Assembly (NCBI RefSeq): GCF_030410515.1
Contig: NZ_JAUHHD010000002.1
Location: 723,419-787,418, forward strand
Origin: Arthrobacter sp. YD4
Lineage (GTDB): Bacteria; Actinomycetota; Actinomycetes; Actinomycetales; Micrococcaceae
Direction: 5' to 3'
DNA: 64,000 nucleotides
The notes beneath the pieces were generated by a model that saw only the letters and a program-made list of their open reading frames with translations, was not told where the DNA came from and made no database searches. Positions 33,639 through 42,554 of this stretch are shown piece after piece (position 1 is the stretch's first letter; each line of letters starts with the position of its first letter). The position numbers and the translations under genes were made by a program.

Positions 33639-34202
33639 CTAGGCCGCGTCGGCGGTGCGGGCCTCTTCGATGGCCTGGAAGACACCCTTGATCTGCTCCA
33701 CGACCTCGGCGTCGTCCTTCGGGTGGACCTCGGCGAAGCGGACCATGGAGCCCGGGACGGCGAGCTTGACGTCCTCGAGGACCCGGGCGCCGGCGATCCC
33801 GGCGGCCTTGCGGGCCTCGTCCTGGGCCCAGACGCCGCCGTACTGGCCGAAGGCGGTGCCGACGACGGCGGTGGGCTTGCCGTTGAGGGCGCCGGCGCCG
33901 AACGGGCGGGACAGCCAGTCGATGGCGTTCTTCAGCGGGGCGGGAACGGTGCCGTTGTACTCGGGGGTGACCAGGAGCAGCGTGTCAGCCTCGCTGGCGG
34001 CCGCGCGCAGGGCGGCCGCAGCGGCGGGAACCTGGCCCTCGACGTCGATGTCCTCGTTGTAGAACGGGATGTCACCCAGGCTGTCGTGGATCACGACCTC
34101 CACCTGCTCCGGCGCGTTGAGCTGGATCGCCTCGGCGAGCTGGGCGTTGGTGGAGCCGGCGCGGAGGCTGCCGACGAGGGTGAGGACTGTGGTGCTGGAC
34201 AT
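33639..34202 (-). CDS. NADPH-dependent FMN reductase family protein
   Basis: 187 residues, flavodoxin-like fold. The phosphate-binding loop GSLRAGSTNAQLAEAI and the isoalloxazine region LLVTPEYNGTVPAPLKNAIDWLSRPFGAGALNGKPTAVVGTAFG are diagnostic. It probably reduces flavin or quinones using NADPH; a protective quinone or azo-compound reductase is plausible. GAAGGAG precedes the ATG. It is divergent from a TetR regulator with a perfect operator in the shared 109-base promoter region, so induction by a small electrophile or aromatic compound is likely. Confidence 0.9.
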   Translation of the reverse strand: MSSTTVLTLVGSLRAGSTNAQLAEAIQLNAPEQVEVVIHDSLGDIPFYNEDIDVEGQVPAAAAALRAAASEADTLLLVTPEYNGTVPAPLKNAIDWLSRPFGAGALNGKPTAVVGTAFGQYGGVWAQDEARKAAGIAGARVLEDVKLAVPGSMVRFAEVHPKDDAEVVEQIKGVFQAIEEARTADAA

Positions 34203-34271
34203 AGAGTCTCCTTCGTGTGCGCCGGGAGCGGCGCGTGGCTGTTGGAATCGGCCCGGAGGCCTTCACGGAGG

Positions 34272-34293
34272 TAAACGGACTGCGGTCCGTTTA
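34272..34293. promoter_or_regulatory. Perfect TetR-type operator between FMN reductase and tetR
   Basis: TAAACGGAC at 34272-34280 is exactly complementary to GTCCGTTTA at 34285-34293, with spacer TGCG. It lies in the gap between the divergent FMN reductase (start 34202) and TetR (start 34312) genes. Position, symmetry and length match TetR autoregulatory operators that also control the divergent enzyme. Confidence 0.8.
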
Positions 34294-34311
34294 ATATTCC
34301 CGGCGGCTAGG

Positions 34312-34962
34312 ATGTGGAGCGTGAGCCACATCCCCCTCCGCCCCGGCATGCCGGGGTCCGCGCCCGGTGCCGCCCTGCCCACGGCCGCCGGCAGGCCGTC
34401 CGAGCGCCGGGACGCCGCGCGGAATCGCGAACTCCTGCTGGCCGCCGCCCGGGAACTGATCGCCCAGGGCGGCGCGGAGGCCCTCACCATGGATTCCCTT
34501 GCCGCACGGGCCGGCGTGGGCAAGGGCACGGTGTTCCGCCGCTTCGGCAGCCGCGCCGGGCTGATGGTGAGCCTGCTCAGCGACGCCGAGGCGGAGTTCC
34601 AGGGCCGGTTCATGTTCGGTCCGCCGCCCCTGGGCCCCGGCGCCCCGCCCCTGGACCGGCTGGTGGCCGTGGGTGCCGCCCGGATCCGCTGGGTGCTGGA
34701 ATTCGGCGACCTCGCCCGGGCCGCGGACGAATCCCCCTACAACCGGTTCGACGTCCCGGCCGCCGTCCTCTGGCAGCGCCACCTGGAAATGCTGCTGCGC
34801 GAGGCGGGCTTTACGGCGGACCCCTGGCTGATGGCCGGATCGCTCAGCGTGACTCTCGAACCGGAGCGCATCCTCTATGCCGTCAGGGTGCACCAGGTGT
34901 CCCCGGAGCGGCTGGCCGAGTCCTGGCGGGAGTTGGCCGTCCGGGTGGTTGGCACCGCGTAG
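34312..34962 (+). CDS. TetR-family transcriptional regulator
   Basis: 216 residues from ATG 34312 (GTG 34321 is also in frame; a much longer open frame begins at 34069 but would cover the operator). RDAARNRELLLAAARELIAQGGAEALTMDSLAARAGVGKGTVFRRFGSRAGLMVSLL is the TetR helix-turn-helix. The C-terminal ligand domain (SYNRF-like PYNRFDVPAAVLWQRHLEMLLREAG) resembles the SbtR-like C-terminal class. It should bind the palindrome immediately upstream and control itself and the divergent FMN reductase. Confidence 0.88.
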   Translation: MWSVSHIPLRPGMPGSAPGAALPTAAGRPSERRDAARNRELLLAAARELIAQGGAEALTMDSLAARAGVGKGTVFRRFGSRAGLMVSLLSDAEAEFQGRFMFGPPPLGPGAPPLDRLVAVGAARIRWVLEFGDLARAADESPYNRFDVPAAVLWQRHLEMLLREAGFTADPWLMAGSLSVTLEPERILYAVRVHQVSPERLAESWRELAVRVVGTA

Positions 34963-35228
34963 AGTACGCCCTCTTTCGGCCGTCCGCCAAGTCAAATCAA
35001 TTCAAAGGAATTATTCATAACGATCTGGTAGTGACGGTCCCGGATTGGCGCATTTCCCGCCCGGCGGCGTGATTTCTATGTGGTAGTTTCCTCTGGAATG
35101 TGACCCGCAACATACTGCCTTACGAGGCTGGCCGAAGGGCCTGCGGGTGGCCACGCACCTGCTGGCCTTGATCCCGGACCGACGGCGGAGACCCCCCGTC
35201 ACGCGGGGACTACGGAAGGATTCGCGCT
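34963..35228 (+). other. Long structured leader/promoter region before the peptide ABC operon
   Basis: About 266 bases without a protein gene. The first 80 bases are AT-rich for this genome (around 34990-35025) and likely hold the promoter. ACCCGCA at 35103-35109 pairs with TGCGGGT at 35142-35148 around a smaller GGCC/GGCC stem, and CCCCG at 35194-35198 pairs with CGGGG at 35204-35208 just before the ribosome site GGAAGGA of the small leader ORF. I do not recognise it as a known riboswitch class. Confidence 0.45.
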
Positions 35229-35324
35229 GTGAACGAACTCATGACCCTGCCCCGCGGCCGGGCGGACCTGCCCCGCCCGGCGGCGCCCGCCACCGCAGCA
35301 CAGCCGACGGCCAGCCTGACGTAG
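35229..35324 (+). CDS. 31-codon leader ORF upstream of the ABC permease
   Basis: GTG start with GGAAGGA about ten bases upstream, reading VNELMTLPRGRADLPRPA and on to TASLT, then TAG four bases before the permease ATG. The permease ATG itself has no ribosome site (CGTAGCCGC precedes it), so its translation probably depends on ribosomes finishing this small ORF. The peptide is Pro/Ala-rich with no membrane segment. It may be a coupling leader with no function of its own; alternatively a real small protein. Confidence 0.5.
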   Translation: MNELMTLPRGRADLPRPAAPATAAQPTASLT

Positions 35325-35328
35325 CCGC

Positions 35329-36315
35329 ATGCTCCGCTACTTGGCCAAACGGGCCGTCACCTACGTCGTCATGATCTTCCTGACCACCAGTGCCGGATAC
35401 TTCCTGGCGGTCACCAGCCTGCAGCCGGCGCTGCTGGAACAGGAACGCATCCCGCGCCCCACCCCCGAGCAGGTCGCCAACTCCTTCAGGCTCAAGGGCC
35501 TGGACCCCGCGCTGAGCCCCTGGGAACGCTACGTGGACTGGCTCACCGGGATCGTGACCCGCTGGGACTGGGGCCGCAGCCCCAACGGCGCCTACATCAA
35601 CGCAGAGTTTACCGACCGGGTCTGGATCTCCACCCGTCTCTTCCTCGCCTCGATCATCCTGACCCTGATCATCGGCGTCGCCCTCGGTGTTTACACCGCG
35701 GCCCGGCAGTACAAGTTCTCCGACCGCGCCATCACCTCTTACAGCTACCTGGTGTACATCGTGCCCGCACCGATCGCGTACTTCCTGGTGCAGCTGTGGG
35801 CCATCAACATCAACGAGACCGTGGGTGACCGGATTCTGTTCGTCACCGGCATCTCCACCCCCGGCCTGGAGGGCGACGGCTGGGTGCAGTTCCTGGACAT
35901 GCTCGCCCACTACGCCGTGCCCACCTTCGCCATCACGATCGTGGGCTGGGGCGCCTACCAGATCGCGCAGCGGCAGTACCTGCTGGACAACGTCAACGCC
36001 GACTTCGTCCGCACCGCCCGCGCCAAGGGCCTCACCCGCAACCAGGCCATCACCCGGCACGCACTGCGCGTCTCCTTCATCCCGGTGGCCCAGAGCATCG
36101 CCTTCACCATCCCGGCGATCTTCGCCGGCGGCTTCTTCGCGGAGAAGATCTTCGCCTGGCACGGCGTGGGCTCGTGGAGCATCGACGCGATCGCCCTCCA
36201 GGACGTGAACGCGGCGACGGCCACCTTGGCCTACGGCTCCGTGATCTTCGCGATCGGCGCGATCCTCGCCGACTTCGCCACCACCCTTGTCGACCCGAGA
36301 GTGCGGATGCAGTAG
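35329..36315 (+). CDS. Peptide ABC transporter permease (DppB type)
   Basis: 328 residues, six predicted membrane segments beginning RAVTYVVMIFLTTSAGYFLAV. The large extracytoplasmic loop after the first segment (around 40-100) and the BPD_transp_1 core with the EAA-like loop VRTARAKGLTRNQAITRHALR are those of the DppB/OppB family. It pairs with the DppC-like permease two bases downstream. The N-terminus lacks its own ribosome site, see the leader ORF. Substrate could be di- or oligopeptides; nickel or other ligands are possible for the family. Confidence 0.9.
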   Translation: MLRYLAKRAVTYVVMIFLTTSAGYFLAVTSLQPALLEQERIPRPTPEQVANSFRLKGLDPALSPWERYVDWLTGIVTRWDWGRSPNGAYINAEFTDRVWISTRLFLASIILTLIIGVALGVYTAARQYKFSDRAITSYSYLVYIVPAPIAYFLVQLWAININETVGDRILFVTGISTPGLEGDGWVQFLDMLAHYAVPTFAITIVGWGAYQIAQRQYLLDNVNADFVRTARAKGLTRNQAITRHALRVSFIPVAQSIAFTIPAIFAGGFFAEKIFAWHGVGSWSIDAIALQDVNAATATLAYGSVIFAIGAILADFATTLVDPRVRMQ

Positions 36316-36317
36316 CC

Positions 36318-37286
36318 ATGACCAACCTCAACGCCATCGACCCGGCCGCGGTCGCCGAGGAAGCCAAGATCGAAGACGGCGACGTCGTCATCGCCAAGTC
36401 GCGGATCATCCTGCGCCGCTTCCTGCGCAACAAGACCGCCGTCGCCGGGCTCGTCATCTTCATCCTGCTGACCCTGCTCTCCTTCTTCGGCGGGGCACTC
36501 TCCAGCTGGGACAAGGAGACCATCGACCCGTTCAACATCGGCACCGAACCCTCCGCCGAGCACCTGCTGGGCACCTCCCAGGCCGGCATCGACCTGTACG
36601 CGCTCACCGTCGAGGGGACTCGGGTCTCCATCCTCATCGGTTTGGTGGTGGGCCTGGTCTCGGTCCTGATCGCGGCCGTTTACGGCTGCACCATGGCCTA
36701 CTTCGGCGGCAAGGTCGACAAGATCATGCTCTTCATCCTCGAAGCGCTGATCATGATGCCGGCGCTGCTGGTGGTGGCCGTGGCCACGAGCGGCGGCGGG
36801 GACGGGCTGAAGAAGAGCCTGCCCAGCTGGTTGCTGCTGATCATCGTGCTGCTGGTCTTCAGCTGGATGGGCACCGCCCGCCTCATCCGGTCTCTGTCGA
36901 TGTCCCTGATGCAGCGGGATTTCGTCAAAGCCGCCCAGTACATGGGTGTTCCCGCCCGGCGCATCGTCTGGCGTCACCTGGTCCCGAACATCGGCTCGCT
37001 GCTGGTGCTGGACATCACCCGTGGCGTCACCGGCGCCATCCTCTCCGAGGTCGCCTTCTCCTTCATCGGCATCGGCATCAAGGTCCCGGACGTGAGCCTG
37101 GGCGTGCTGATCGGCCAGGCCACCTCCCAGGTCTCCACCTTCCCGTGGATGTTCTGGGTGCCGCTGACCGTGATGTTCCTGCTCACAGGGTCCCTGGCGA
37201 TGATGAACGACGGCCTCCGGGACGCGTTCGACCCCAGCTCCAGCTCGATTGGCAGCGCCAAGAAAAGGAAGAAGGCCACCGCATGA
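36318..37286 (+). CDS. Peptide ABC transporter permease (DppC type)
   Basis: 322 residues from ATG 36318. An N-terminal soluble stretch is followed by RRFLRNKTAVAGLVIFILLTLLSFFGG (OppC N-terminal segment), the motif HLLGTSQAGIDLYALTVEGTRVSILIG, and the EAA-like loop QRDFVKAAQYMGVPARRIVWRHLVPN. It forms the membrane channel with the DppB-type subunit. It lies two bases after that gene and overlaps the ATPase gene by four bases (ATGA). The C-terminus is Ser/Lys-rich. Confidence 0.9.
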   Translation: MTNLNAIDPAAVAEEAKIEDGDVVIAKSRIILRRFLRNKTAVAGLVIFILLTLLSFFGGALSSWDKETIDPFNIGTEPSAEHLLGTSQAGIDLYALTVEGTRVSILIGLVVGLVSVLIAAVYGCTMAYFGGKVDKIMLFILEALIMMPALLVVAVATSGGGDGLKKSLPSWLLLIIVLLVFSWMGTARLIRSLSMSLMQRDFVKAAQYMGVPARRIVWRHLVPNIGSLLVLDITRGVTGAILSEVAFSFIGIGIKVPDVSLGVLIGQATSQVSTFPWMFWVPLTVMFLLTGSLAMMNDGLRDAFDPSSSSIGSAKKRKKATA

Positions 37287-39535
37287 GCAGCGACACCACC
37301 GGCCTCGGCACCGCCGAACGCCTCAATACCACCGAACGCCTCCATGCAGCCGGCCTGCACAGCGCCGATAGTGCGCCCGCGGGCGCCGTCCTTTCCGTCC
37401 GGGACCTGAACGTCCGGTTCAACACCGAGAACGGCGTGGTCCACGCCGTCCGCGGCATCGACTTCGACCTGATGCCCGGCAAGACCCTCGGCATCGTGGG
37501 CGAGTCCGGCTCCGGCAAGTCCGTGACCTCCATGGCCATCATGGGCCTGCTCCCGGAAACCGCCGATATCAGCGGCTCGGTCCGGCTGCACGGCACCGAG
37601 CTGCTGGGCCTGAGCGACAAGGCCATGTGCCGCCACCGCGGCAACGAGATGGCCATGGTCTTCCAGGACCCGCTGTCCTCGCTGACCCCGGTGTACACCG
37701 TGGGCGCCCAGATTATCGAGGCGCTCACCGTGCACAACCCCGGGATGAGCAAGCAGGCCAAGGAGGCGCGCGCCGTCGAACTTCTCGCCATGGTGGGCAT
37801 CCCCAGCCCGAAGGACCGCCTCAAGGCCTTCCCGCACGAGTTCTCCGGCGGCATGCGGCAGCGGGTGATGATCGCCATCGCGATCGCAAACAACCCCCGG
37901 GTGCTGATCGCGGACGAGCCGACGACGGCGCTGGACGTCACCATCCAGGCGCAGGTGCTGGAGGTGCTGCACACCGCGCAGGAAGAGACCGGGGCCGCCG
38001 TCGTCATGATCACCCACGACCTGGGCGTCGTGGCCGGCATGGCGGACGACATCATGGTGATGTACGCGGGCCGGCCGGTGGAAACCGGCAGCGTCGACGA
38101 TATCTACTACAACCCGCGGATGCCCTACACCATGGGCCTGCTCGGCGCCGTGCCCCGCGTGGATACCGCCGAGAAGACCTCGCTGGTGCCGATCGAGGGC
38201 ATCCCGCCGAACCTGATCAACGCCCCCACCGGCTGCTCCTTCGCACCCCGCTGCCCGCTGGCCACGGAGGAATGCCTCGACGGCGAGCCCGCGCTGCTGG
38301 CCGTCGGCGGCGCCGGGGACGGCACACTCGAGCACCGCGCCGCCTGCATCAAGAGCGAAGAGCTGGGCGCCGGGGTGGACGTGCACCGGATCTTCTCCGC
38401 CCCCGAGGTGCCGGTCTCCCGGTTCGACGCCGTCCCGCGCGCCGACCGCAAGGCCGTGCTGGAGCTGACGGACGTGCGCAAGCACTTCCCGCTGCTAAAG
38501 GGCTCCCTGATTAAGCGCCGGATCGGCACTGTCAAGGCCGTGGACGGCCTCAGCTTCGACATCCGCGAGGGCGAGTGCTTCTCGATCGTGGGCGAGTCCG
38601 GCTGCGGCAAGACCACCACGCTCCTGGAGATCATGGAGTTCCACCGGGACCAGGACGGCGAGGTCACCATCGGCGGCCTGAGCAACAAGGCCGCCTCGGA
38701 CGCGAAGACCAAGGCCGCCATGCGCCGGGAACTCCAGATGGTCTTCCAGGACCCCACCGGCGCCCTGGACCCGCGCTTCACCGTCTTCGAGGTGCTGGCC
38801 GAACCGCTGGAGAACTCCGGCATGGCCAAGCCCGCGATCCGGAAACGGATCATGGAGCTGATGGAGCTGGTGGGCCTGCAGCCCGACCACGTCAACCGCT
38901 TCCCCAACCAGTTCTCCGGCGGCCAGCGGCAGCGCATCGGCATCGCCCGGGCGCTGGCGGTCAATCCCAAACTGGTGGTCCTGGACGAGCCGGTCTCCGC
39001 GCTGGACGTCTCGGTCCAGGCCGGCGTCATCAACCTGCTGGACCAGCTCCGCGCCGAACTGGGCCTGAGCTACCTGATGGTGGCCCACGACCTGTCCGTG
39101 GTGCGGCACATCTCCAACCGGGTAGCCGTCATGTACCTGGGCAAGATCGTGGAAATCGGCGACGTCGACGAGGTCTTCGACCGCCCCCGCCACCCCTACA
39201 CCCGGGCGCTGCTCTCCGCGATCCCGGTGCCGGATCCGCGGCTCGAACGCACCCGGGAACGGATCATCCTGCAGGGTGACCTGCCCTCGCCGCTGGATGC
39301 GCCGCAGGGCTGCAACTTCGCGACCCGCTGCCCGGTCTTCGCCGCGCTTCCTCCCGCCAAGCAGGAGAAGTGCCTGACCATCGAGCCCGTGCTCGAAAAC
39401 GCGGCACATCCCGGGGCGGCCCCGGGCCGCCCGGCCGGCGGTCCGCCGTCGGCCCCCACAGACCAGCAATTCGCCTGCTTCTACCCGGACGGCGACCTGG
39501 ACGCGGACATGCTCGTAGTCCACGAAACCACCTGA
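37283..39535 (+). CDS. Fused peptide ABC transporter ATPase (DppD-DppF)
   Basis: 750 residues containing two complete ATPase units. The first (about 33-330) has Walker A GESGSGKS, signature SGGMRQR and Walker B VLIADEPTTALD; the second (about 390-710) has GESGCGKT, SGGQRQR and VVLDEPVSALD. Each ends in the Cys-rich oligopeptide ABC tail (TGCSFAPRCPLATEEC; QGCNFATRCPVF), which in related proteins binds an iron-sulfur cluster. Fusion of D and F into one chain is known in some actinobacteria. ATG overlaps the upstream stop. Longer upstream frame is an artefact. Confidence 0.93.
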   Translation: MSSDTTGLGTAERLNTTERLHAAGLHSADSAPAGAVLSVRDLNVRFNTENGVVHAVRGIDFDLMPGKTLGIVGESGSGKSVTSMAIMGLLPETADISGSVRLHGTELLGLSDKAMCRHRGNEMAMVFQDPLSSLTPVYTVGAQIIEALTVHNPGMSKQAKEARAVELLAMVGIPSPKDRLKAFPHEFSGGMRQRVMIAIAIANNPRVLIADEPTTALDVTIQAQVLEVLHTAQEETGAAVVMITHDLGVVAGMADDIMVMYAGRPVETGSVDDIYYNPRMPYTMGLLGAVPRVDTAEKTSLVPIEGIPPNLINAPTGCSFAPRCPLATEECLDGEPALLAVGGAGDGTLEHRAACIKSEELGAGVDVHRIFSAPEVPVSRFDAVPRADRKAVLELTDVRKHFPLLKGSLIKRRIGTVKAVDGLSFDIREGECFSIVGESGCGKTTTLLEIMEFHRDQDGEVTIGGLSNKAASDAKTKAAMRRELQMVFQDPTGALDPRFTVFEVLAEPLENSGMAKPAIRKRIMELMELVGLQPDHVNRFPNQFSGGQRQRIGIARALAVNPKLVVLDEPVSALDVSVQAGVINLLDQLRAELGLSYLMVAHDLSVVRHISNRVAVMYLGKIVEIGDVDEVFDRPRHPYTRALLSAIPVPDPRLERTRERIILQGDLPSPLDAPQGCNFATRCPVFAALPPAKQEKCLTIEPVLENAAHPGAAPGRPAGGPPSAPTDQQFACFYPDGDLDADMLVVHETT

Positions 39536-39582
39536 CCTACCCGTCAGGCGCAGCAGTGCAACAGAAAAAAATGAGGGGAAAA

Positions 39583-41295
39583 ATGAAGAATCTCAACAAG
39601 ATCGGCGGCGTCACCGCCGTCGTGGCAGCTCTCGCGCTGACCGCCTGCGGCGGTGGCGGGGGCGGGTCGAAGGGCCCGGAAGCCGCCAAGGGCCAGGACT
39701 CGGGCAGCGACCTGTCCAAGCTCATCAGCATCAACGCCAAGGACCCGAAGGACCTGCAGCAGGGCGGTAAGCTCACCCTGCCGCTGGGCAACATCGGCCC
39801 GGACTTCAACGGCTTCTCCAACACCGGCAACAGCGCGGACAACACCGCCCTTCACCGCCCGATCGACGAGGCCGGCACCTGGGGCTGCTGGAACTTCGAC
39901 TTCGACGGCACCGCCTCGCCGAACAAGAACTTCTGCGAGGACGTCAAGAGCGACGTCAAGGACGGCAAGCAGACCATCACCATCAAGGTGAACCCGAAGG
40001 CCACGTTCAACGACGGCACCCCGATCGACGTAAAGACCTTCGAGAACACCTGGAAGATGCTCAACGGGCAGAACAAGGACATCGACATTGTCACGTCCGG
40101 CGCCTACGAATTCGTCGACTCGGTCAAGGCCGGCGCCAACGACAAGGAAGTCGTTGTCACCACCACCCAGCCGGTCTACCCGCTGGACTCCCTCTTCACC
40201 GGCTTCATCCACCCGGCCGTCAACACCCCGGAGATCTTCAACACCGGCTTCACCGGCGACATGCACCCCGAGTGGATGGCCGGCCCGTTCAAGGTGGACA
40301 AGTACGACACCGCCGCGAAGACCGTCACCATGGTCCCGAACGACAAGTGGTGGGGCACCAAGCCGGTGCTGGAAAGCGTTGTCTTCCGCCAGCTCGAGTC
40401 CAGCGCCGCGATCGCTGCGTTCAAGAACGGTGAAATCGATGGTGTGTCCGCAAACACCATCACGCCGTACAAGCAGCTCGACGGCACCAAGAACTCCGAG
40501 ATCCGGCGCGGCCAGCGCCTGTTCGCCGGCGGCCTGAACATCAACGCCCAGAAGGCTCCGATGACCGACGTCGCCATCCGCAAGGCGATCTTCACCGCAG
40601 TTGACCGCGAGGCCCTCCGCAAGGTCCGCTTCAACGGGCTGAACTGGGAAGAGGAAAGCTCCGGCTCGATGATGCTGCTGCCGTTCTCGAAGTACTACCA
40701 GGACAACTACCCCGTCACCGAGACCGGCCCCGACGCCGCCAAGAAGGTCCTGACCGACGCCGGTTACAAGGCCAACGCCGCGGGCATCATGGAAAAGGAC
40801 GGCGTCCCCGCCGCCTTCAAGATCAGCAACTTCGGTGACGACCCCACCACGCTCGCCTTCGCCCAGACCCTGCAGAAGCAGCTCCAGGCCGGCGGCATGG
40901 ATGTCGGCATCGACCAGCGTGCCTCCGCCGACTTCGGCAAGGTCCTGGGCAGCCGCGACTTCTTCCTGAGCGTCTCCGGTTACACCGTCGGCGCCGACGC
41001 GACCGACTCCGTCAAGCAGTTCTACGACTCCAAGACCAACGAGAACGAGCTCGGCGACGCCGACCTCGACGCGAAGATCAAGAAGCTCTCCACCATCGCC
41101 GACAACGCCGAGCGCAACAAGGCGGCCATGGAGGTCGAGAAGGAGCACATGGCGAAGTACTTCTCCATGGGCGTCGTGATGAACGGCCCGCAGATCTCCT
41201 TCGCCCGCACGGGCCTGGCGAACTACGGTCCCTCCCTGTTCAAGAGCCTGTCCCAGGTTCCGGACTGGACCACCATCGGCTGGGAAAAGAAGTAA
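39583..41295 (+). CDS. Peptide-binding lipoprotein of the ABC transporter
   Basis: 570 residues, family 5 solute-binding protein. The signal MKNLNKIGGVTAVVAALALTAC ends in the lipobox LTAC, followed by a Gly-rich linker, so it is a membrane-anchored lipoprotein. SBP_bac_5 features include GNSADNTALHRPIDEAG, NPKATFNDGTPIDVKTFENTW and RRGQRLFAGGLNINAQKAPMTDVAIRKAIFTAVDREALRK. ATG 39583 is preferred to ATG 39571 because GAGGGG lies five bases before it. It is the last gene of the operon; binding protein genes in such operons usually come first. Confidence 0.92.
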   Translation: MKNLNKIGGVTAVVAALALTACGGGGGGSKGPEAAKGQDSGSDLSKLISINAKDPKDLQQGGKLTLPLGNIGPDFNGFSNTGNSADNTALHRPIDEAGTWGCWNFDFDGTASPNKNFCEDVKSDVKDGKQTITIKVNPKATFNDGTPIDVKTFENTWKMLNGQNKDIDIVTSGAYEFVDSVKAGANDKEVVVTTTQPVYPLDSLFTGFIHPAVNTPEIFNTGFTGDMHPEWMAGPFKVDKYDTAAKTVTMVPNDKWWGTKPVLESVVFRQLESSAAIAAFKNGEIDGVSANTITPYKQLDGTKNSEIRRGQRLFAGGLNINAQKAPMTDVAIRKAIFTAVDREALRKVRFNGLNWEEESSGSMMLLPFSKYYQDNYPVTETGPDAAKKVLTDAGYKANAAGIMEKDGVPAAFKISNFGDDPTTLAFAQTLQKQLQAGGMDVGIDQRASADFGKVLGSRDFFLSVSGYTVGADATDSVKQFYDSKTNENELGDADLDAKIKKLSTIADNAERNKAAMEVEKEHMAKYFSMGVVMNGPQISFARTGLANYGPSLFKSLSQVPDWTTIGWEKK

Positions 41296-41334
41296 CCTCC
41301 CCACCGACGCTCCCGCAGCTTAAGCGGGAATTCG

Positions 41335-41374
41335 GGCGGCGCTCCCTCACTTCGTGGGGGAGCGTCGCCATTTT
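41335..41374 (+). terminator. Rho-independent terminator of the peptide ABC operon
   Basis: A 12-bp stem (GGCGGCGCTCCC at 41335-41346 with GGGAGCGTCGCC at 41358-41369, one G-U pair) is extended inward by CAC/GTG to leave a three-base loop, and is followed by ATTTT. It is the clearest U-tract terminator in the window. Confidence 0.9.
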
Positions 41375-41430
41375 GTAGCCGAAACCGAGGGAGCACCCCT
41401 CCGTATGCAAGGGGCCGGTAGCGTGGACCC

Positions 41431-42495
41431 ATGGCAGCCCCCACGCACCCCCTTCGCACCGCCGTCGCCGGGTTCGGCCTCTCCGGCAGCGTCTTCCACG
41501 CCCCCCTGATCGCCGCGGACCCCGCCTATTCGCTGGAGGTCATCGCCACCGCGGACCCGGGCCGGCGCGCCGCGGCCGCCGAACGCTACCCGGGCGCCCG
41601 GCTGGTGGACACCCCGGAGGCCATCCTGGCGGGCGCGGACGGCCTGGACCTGCTGGTGCTCGGCACCCCGCCGGCCACGCACTACCCGCTCGCCCGCGCC
41701 GCACTGGAGGCCGGGCTCGACGTCGTGGTGGACAAGCCGTTCACCGTGACCAGCGCCGAGGGCCGGGAGCTGACCGGCCTGGCCGAGCGGCTGGGCCGGG
41801 TGCTCACCGTGTTCCAAAACCGCCGCTGGGACGGCGACTTCCTGACCGTCCGCGGTCTGCTGGCGGCCGGCAGCCTGGGCCAAGTGGCGCGCTTCGAGTC
41901 CCGGTTCGAGCGCTGGTCCCCGGCGGTCAGTAAGCCGTGGAAGGCGGCGGCGACCGCGGCCGAGGGCGGCGGGGTGCTCTACGACCTGGGCACCCACCTG
42001 GTGGACCAGGCCCTGCAGCTCTTCGGGCCCGCCACGCTCCGCCATGCCGAGCTGGCCGTGCGGCGGCCCGGCGGGGCCTCAGACGACGACGCCTTCGTGG
42101 CGCTGCGGCACGACTCCGGGGTGACGAGCCACCTCTGGATGAACCTGCTCTGCGCCCAGCAGGGGCCGCGGTTCCGAATCCTGGGCAGCGGCGGCGGCTA
42201 CACCAAACACGGCGTGGACCCGCAGGAACCCTACCTGGCGGCCGGCGGCAGCCCGCTTGACGCGGCGTACGGCGTCGAGGACACGGAGTGGGCCGGCCTG
42301 CTGGGCCGTGACGGCCGCCTGGATCGGCTGCCCACCGAACGCGGCGCCTACCCGGAGTTCTACCGGTTGCTCGCGGAGAAGATCGCCGACGGCGGCGCGA
42401 ACTCGCCCCTGCCCGTCCCGGTCGACCCGCAGGACGCCGTCGAGGCCCTGGAGATCATCGAGCAGGCCCGGGTACTGGCCGGGGAGAGGCCCTAA
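41431..42495 (+). CDS. Gfo/Idh/MocA-family oxidoreductase
   Basis: 354 residues. The Rossmann N-terminus contains VAGFGLSGSVFHAPLI, VLGTPPATHYPLARAAL and the catalytic lysine motif VVDKPFTV; the C-terminal GFO_IDH_MocA_C domain follows (GGVLYDLGTHLVDQALQLFG). GFGLSGSVFHAPLI is typical of the YdgJ/YvaA-like scyllo-inositol dehydrogenase subgroup, but the substrate cannot be fixed. A monocistronic gene flanked by two terminator-like hairpins. Confidence 0.87.
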   Translation: MAAPTHPLRTAVAGFGLSGSVFHAPLIAADPAYSLEVIATADPGRRAAAAERYPGARLVDTPEAILAGADGLDLLVLGTPPATHYPLARAALEAGLDVVVDKPFTVTSAEGRELTGLAERLGRVLTVFQNRRWDGDFLTVRGLLAAGSLGQVARFESRFERWSPAVSKPWKAAATAAEGGGVLYDLGTHLVDQALQLFGPATLRHAELAVRRPGGASDDDAFVALRHDSGVTSHLWMNLLCAQQGPRFRILGSGGGYTKHGVDPQEPYLAAGGSPLDAAYGVEDTEWAGLLGRDGRLDRLPTERGAYPEFYRLLAEKIADGGANSPLPVPVDPQDAVEALEIIEQARVLAGERP

Positions 42496-42500
42496 CGCCC

Positions 42501-42534
42501 GAACGGCAGCCATCCGTACGGATGACTGCCGTTC
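42501..42534. terminator. Inverted repeat between convergent oxidoreductase and ald genes
   Basis: GAACGGCAG at 42501-42509 and CATCCG at 42511-42516 pair with CGGATG at 42519-42524 and CTGCCGTTC at 42526-42534. It lies between convergent stops (42495 and 42555), which suits a bidirectional terminator, although no T-run follows on either strand. Confidence 0.6.
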
Positions 42535-42554
42535 AAACGGCTGACCGGCGTGAG

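Noticed and set aside
36287..37282. ATPase frame open through the preceding permease, giving over 1000 residues
   Set aside because: The upstream part is antisense-like noise in another frame of a clear permease; the ATG with ATGA overlap at 37283 gives a normal DppD N-terminus.
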